Shown: positions 63,114 to 64,000 of the stretch, one piece after another
How the letters are laid out: every line of letters starts with the position of its first letter
How positions within the stretch are numbered: position 1 is the first letter of the stretch
Assembly: GCF_014773275.1 (NCBI RefSeq)
Contig: NZ_JACWMW010000003.1
Coordinates: forward strand, 372,001 to 436,000
Reading direction: 5' to 3'
DNA: 64,000 nucleotides
Source: Mucilaginibacter rigui
GTDB lineage: Bacteria > Bacteroidota > Bacteroidia > Sphingobacteriales > Sphingobacteriaceae
Notes under the pieces: generated by a model
Seen by the model: the letters and a program-made list of their open reading frames with translations, nothing else
Told to the model about the DNA's origin: nothing
Databases searched by the model: none
Translations under genes and position numbers: made by a program

Positions 63114-64000
63114 ATGCACTACACACTTCATCAACTTCAAATTTTCCTAAAGATTACACAAACCAGGAGCATAACCAAAGCTGCTGAAGAATTACATCTC
63201 ACACAGCCAGCTGTTTCCATTCAGTTGAAGAATCTTCAGGACCAGTTTGAAATTCCGCTTACAGAAGTCATAGGAAGACAGTTGTATGTTACCGATTTCG
63301 GTGCTGAGATAGCCATAGCAGTTGAGAAAATTCTTGGGGAGGTTTATGCAATCAATTACAAAACACTAGCTTATAAAGGACAACTTTCCGGAAGGCTGAA
63401 ATTATCAGTAGTATCCACAGGTAAATATGTCATTCCCTATTTTTTATCAGATTTTCTAAAAAGTCATCAGGGAATTGAGCTTGTTCTTGATGTGACTAAC
63501 AAGGCTCGGGTTATCGAAAGTTTGGAGAAGAATGAAGTTGATTTTTCATTGGTTTCCGTTCTTCCTGAAAAACTTCAGATAGAAGCTATAGAGTTAATGA
63601 AAAACAAGCTTTATCTGGTTGGTGCAGGAAAGGAAGTGGGCGATATTAAAAGCAATACCCAAAATATTTTGGAGGAGTTGCCAATCATTTACAGAGAGGA
63701 AGGTTCGGGTACGAGGTATACGATGGAAAGATACATCTCCTCAAACAACCTCCATGTTCAGAAAAAAATGGAGCTTACCTCTAACGAAGCTGTAAAGCAG
63801 GCCGTGATAGCAGGACTGGGTTATTCGGTCATGCCGTTGATTGGCATCAAGAATGAACTGATGAACGGAGAGCTGTCCATCATTCCCGTCAAAGGACTTC
63901 CCTTAAGTTCCGTTTGGAATATGATCTGGTTAAAAAACAAGTCTTTCTCTCCTGTAGCCGCTGCTTTTTTGGTACATCTTCAAAAGGAAAAGGGTCGGAT
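63114..64000 (+). CDS. LysR family transcriptional regulator, 3' end beyond the window
   Basis: The frame from ATG 63114 is open to the last base (295 complete codons). The N-terminal helix-turn-helix is LQIFLKITQTRSITKAAEEL, HLTQPAVSIQLKNLQ, and the effector domain begins with LSGRLKLSVVSTGKYVIPYF. LysR proteins are about 300 residues, so nearly the whole gene is here. The DNA is more AT-rich than the island genes around 44-46 kb. Its target is unknown, and the adjacent divergent or downstream gene cannot be seen. Confidence 0.93.
   Translation, partial: MHYTLHQLQIFLKITQTRSITKAAEELHLTQPAVSIQLKNLQDQFEIPLTEVIGRQLYVTDFGAEIAIAVEKILGEVYAINYKTLAYKGQLSGRLKLSVVSTGKYVIPYFLSDFLKSHQGIELVLDVTNKARVIESLEKNEVDFSLVSVLPEKLQIEAIELMKNKLYLVGAGKEVGDIKSNTQNILEELPIIYREEGSGTRYTMERYISSNNLHVQKKMELTSNEAVKQAVIAGLGYSVMPLIGIKNELMNGELSIIPVKGLPLSSVWNMIWLKNKSFSPVAAAFLVHLQKEKGR

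Noticed and set aside
14620..64000. CRISPR arrays, tRNA or rRNA genes
   Set aside because: No evenly spaced identical repeats, cloverleaf-like sequences or conserved rRNA stretches were found by eye anywhere in the window.

Overview
The window reads as a chromosomal segment of a Bacteroidota bacterium of the Sphingobacteriaceae type (Mucilaginibacter/Pedobacter-like). The signs are TAnnTTTG-type -7 promoter boxes, the near absence of Shine-Dalgarno sites, Bacteroidota-typical families (TIGR02757, DUF4905, DUF3943, PchR/AraC regulators, archaeal-type ProS) and several families of short interspersed repeats. No rRNA, tRNA or CRISPR array was seen. The genus is an inference.

Positions 1-33950 are core chromosome: a partial sugar acetyltransferase, an M16 peptidase, a START protein, a J-domain/KTSC protein, two sensor kinases, a DUF3943 protein, a thioesterase, an S41 peptidase, a MATE exporter, rpsO and pnp, an erythromycin-esterase-like protein, a translationally coupled LysM protein and uridine kinase, Dps, a FadL-like porin, a Gly/Tyr-rich lipoprotein, proS, a four-helix-bundle protein, a cystathionine gamma-synthase-type enzyme, a TIGR02757 protein, msrA, a nucleoid-associated protein and mnmE. 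The genes are intact, and the gaps carry four repeat families, one copy of which lies in frame inside a coding region.

Positions 33936-62894 look like a genomic island of about 29 kb inserted at the 3' end of mnmE. The last 15 bases of mnmE, including its stop codon, recur exactly at 62880-62894. Just inside the left end are paired direct repeats, a long palindrome, an excisionase-like helix-turn-helix gene and a tyrosine recombinase gene that has lost its catalytic half.

The cargo is a string of small modules, each pairing an oxidoreductase or hydrolase with its own regulator: SDR+AraC three times (36.2-37.9, 42.2-43.9 and 53.3-55.1 kb), FAD monooxygenase/AraC, AraC+epimerase-like reductase, and SDR/HxlR twice. 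Aldehyde dehydrogenase, alpha/beta hydrolases, Ohr peroxidase, a DoxX-family protein, a DUF1223 thioredoxin-like protein, an ABC-F/TetR pair and a LytS/LytTR two-component system fill the rest. I infer a modular island for dealing with reactive electrophiles and xenobiotics. The stretch from 39 to 48 kb is decaying: frameshifts or stops break four genes, a fifth is a remnant, and a sixth has a suspicious ten-adenine run at its start. The stretch from 48 to 62.7 kb is intact and holds working counterparts of several decayed modules. Beyond the right att site lies a LysR regulator that runs off the window end.
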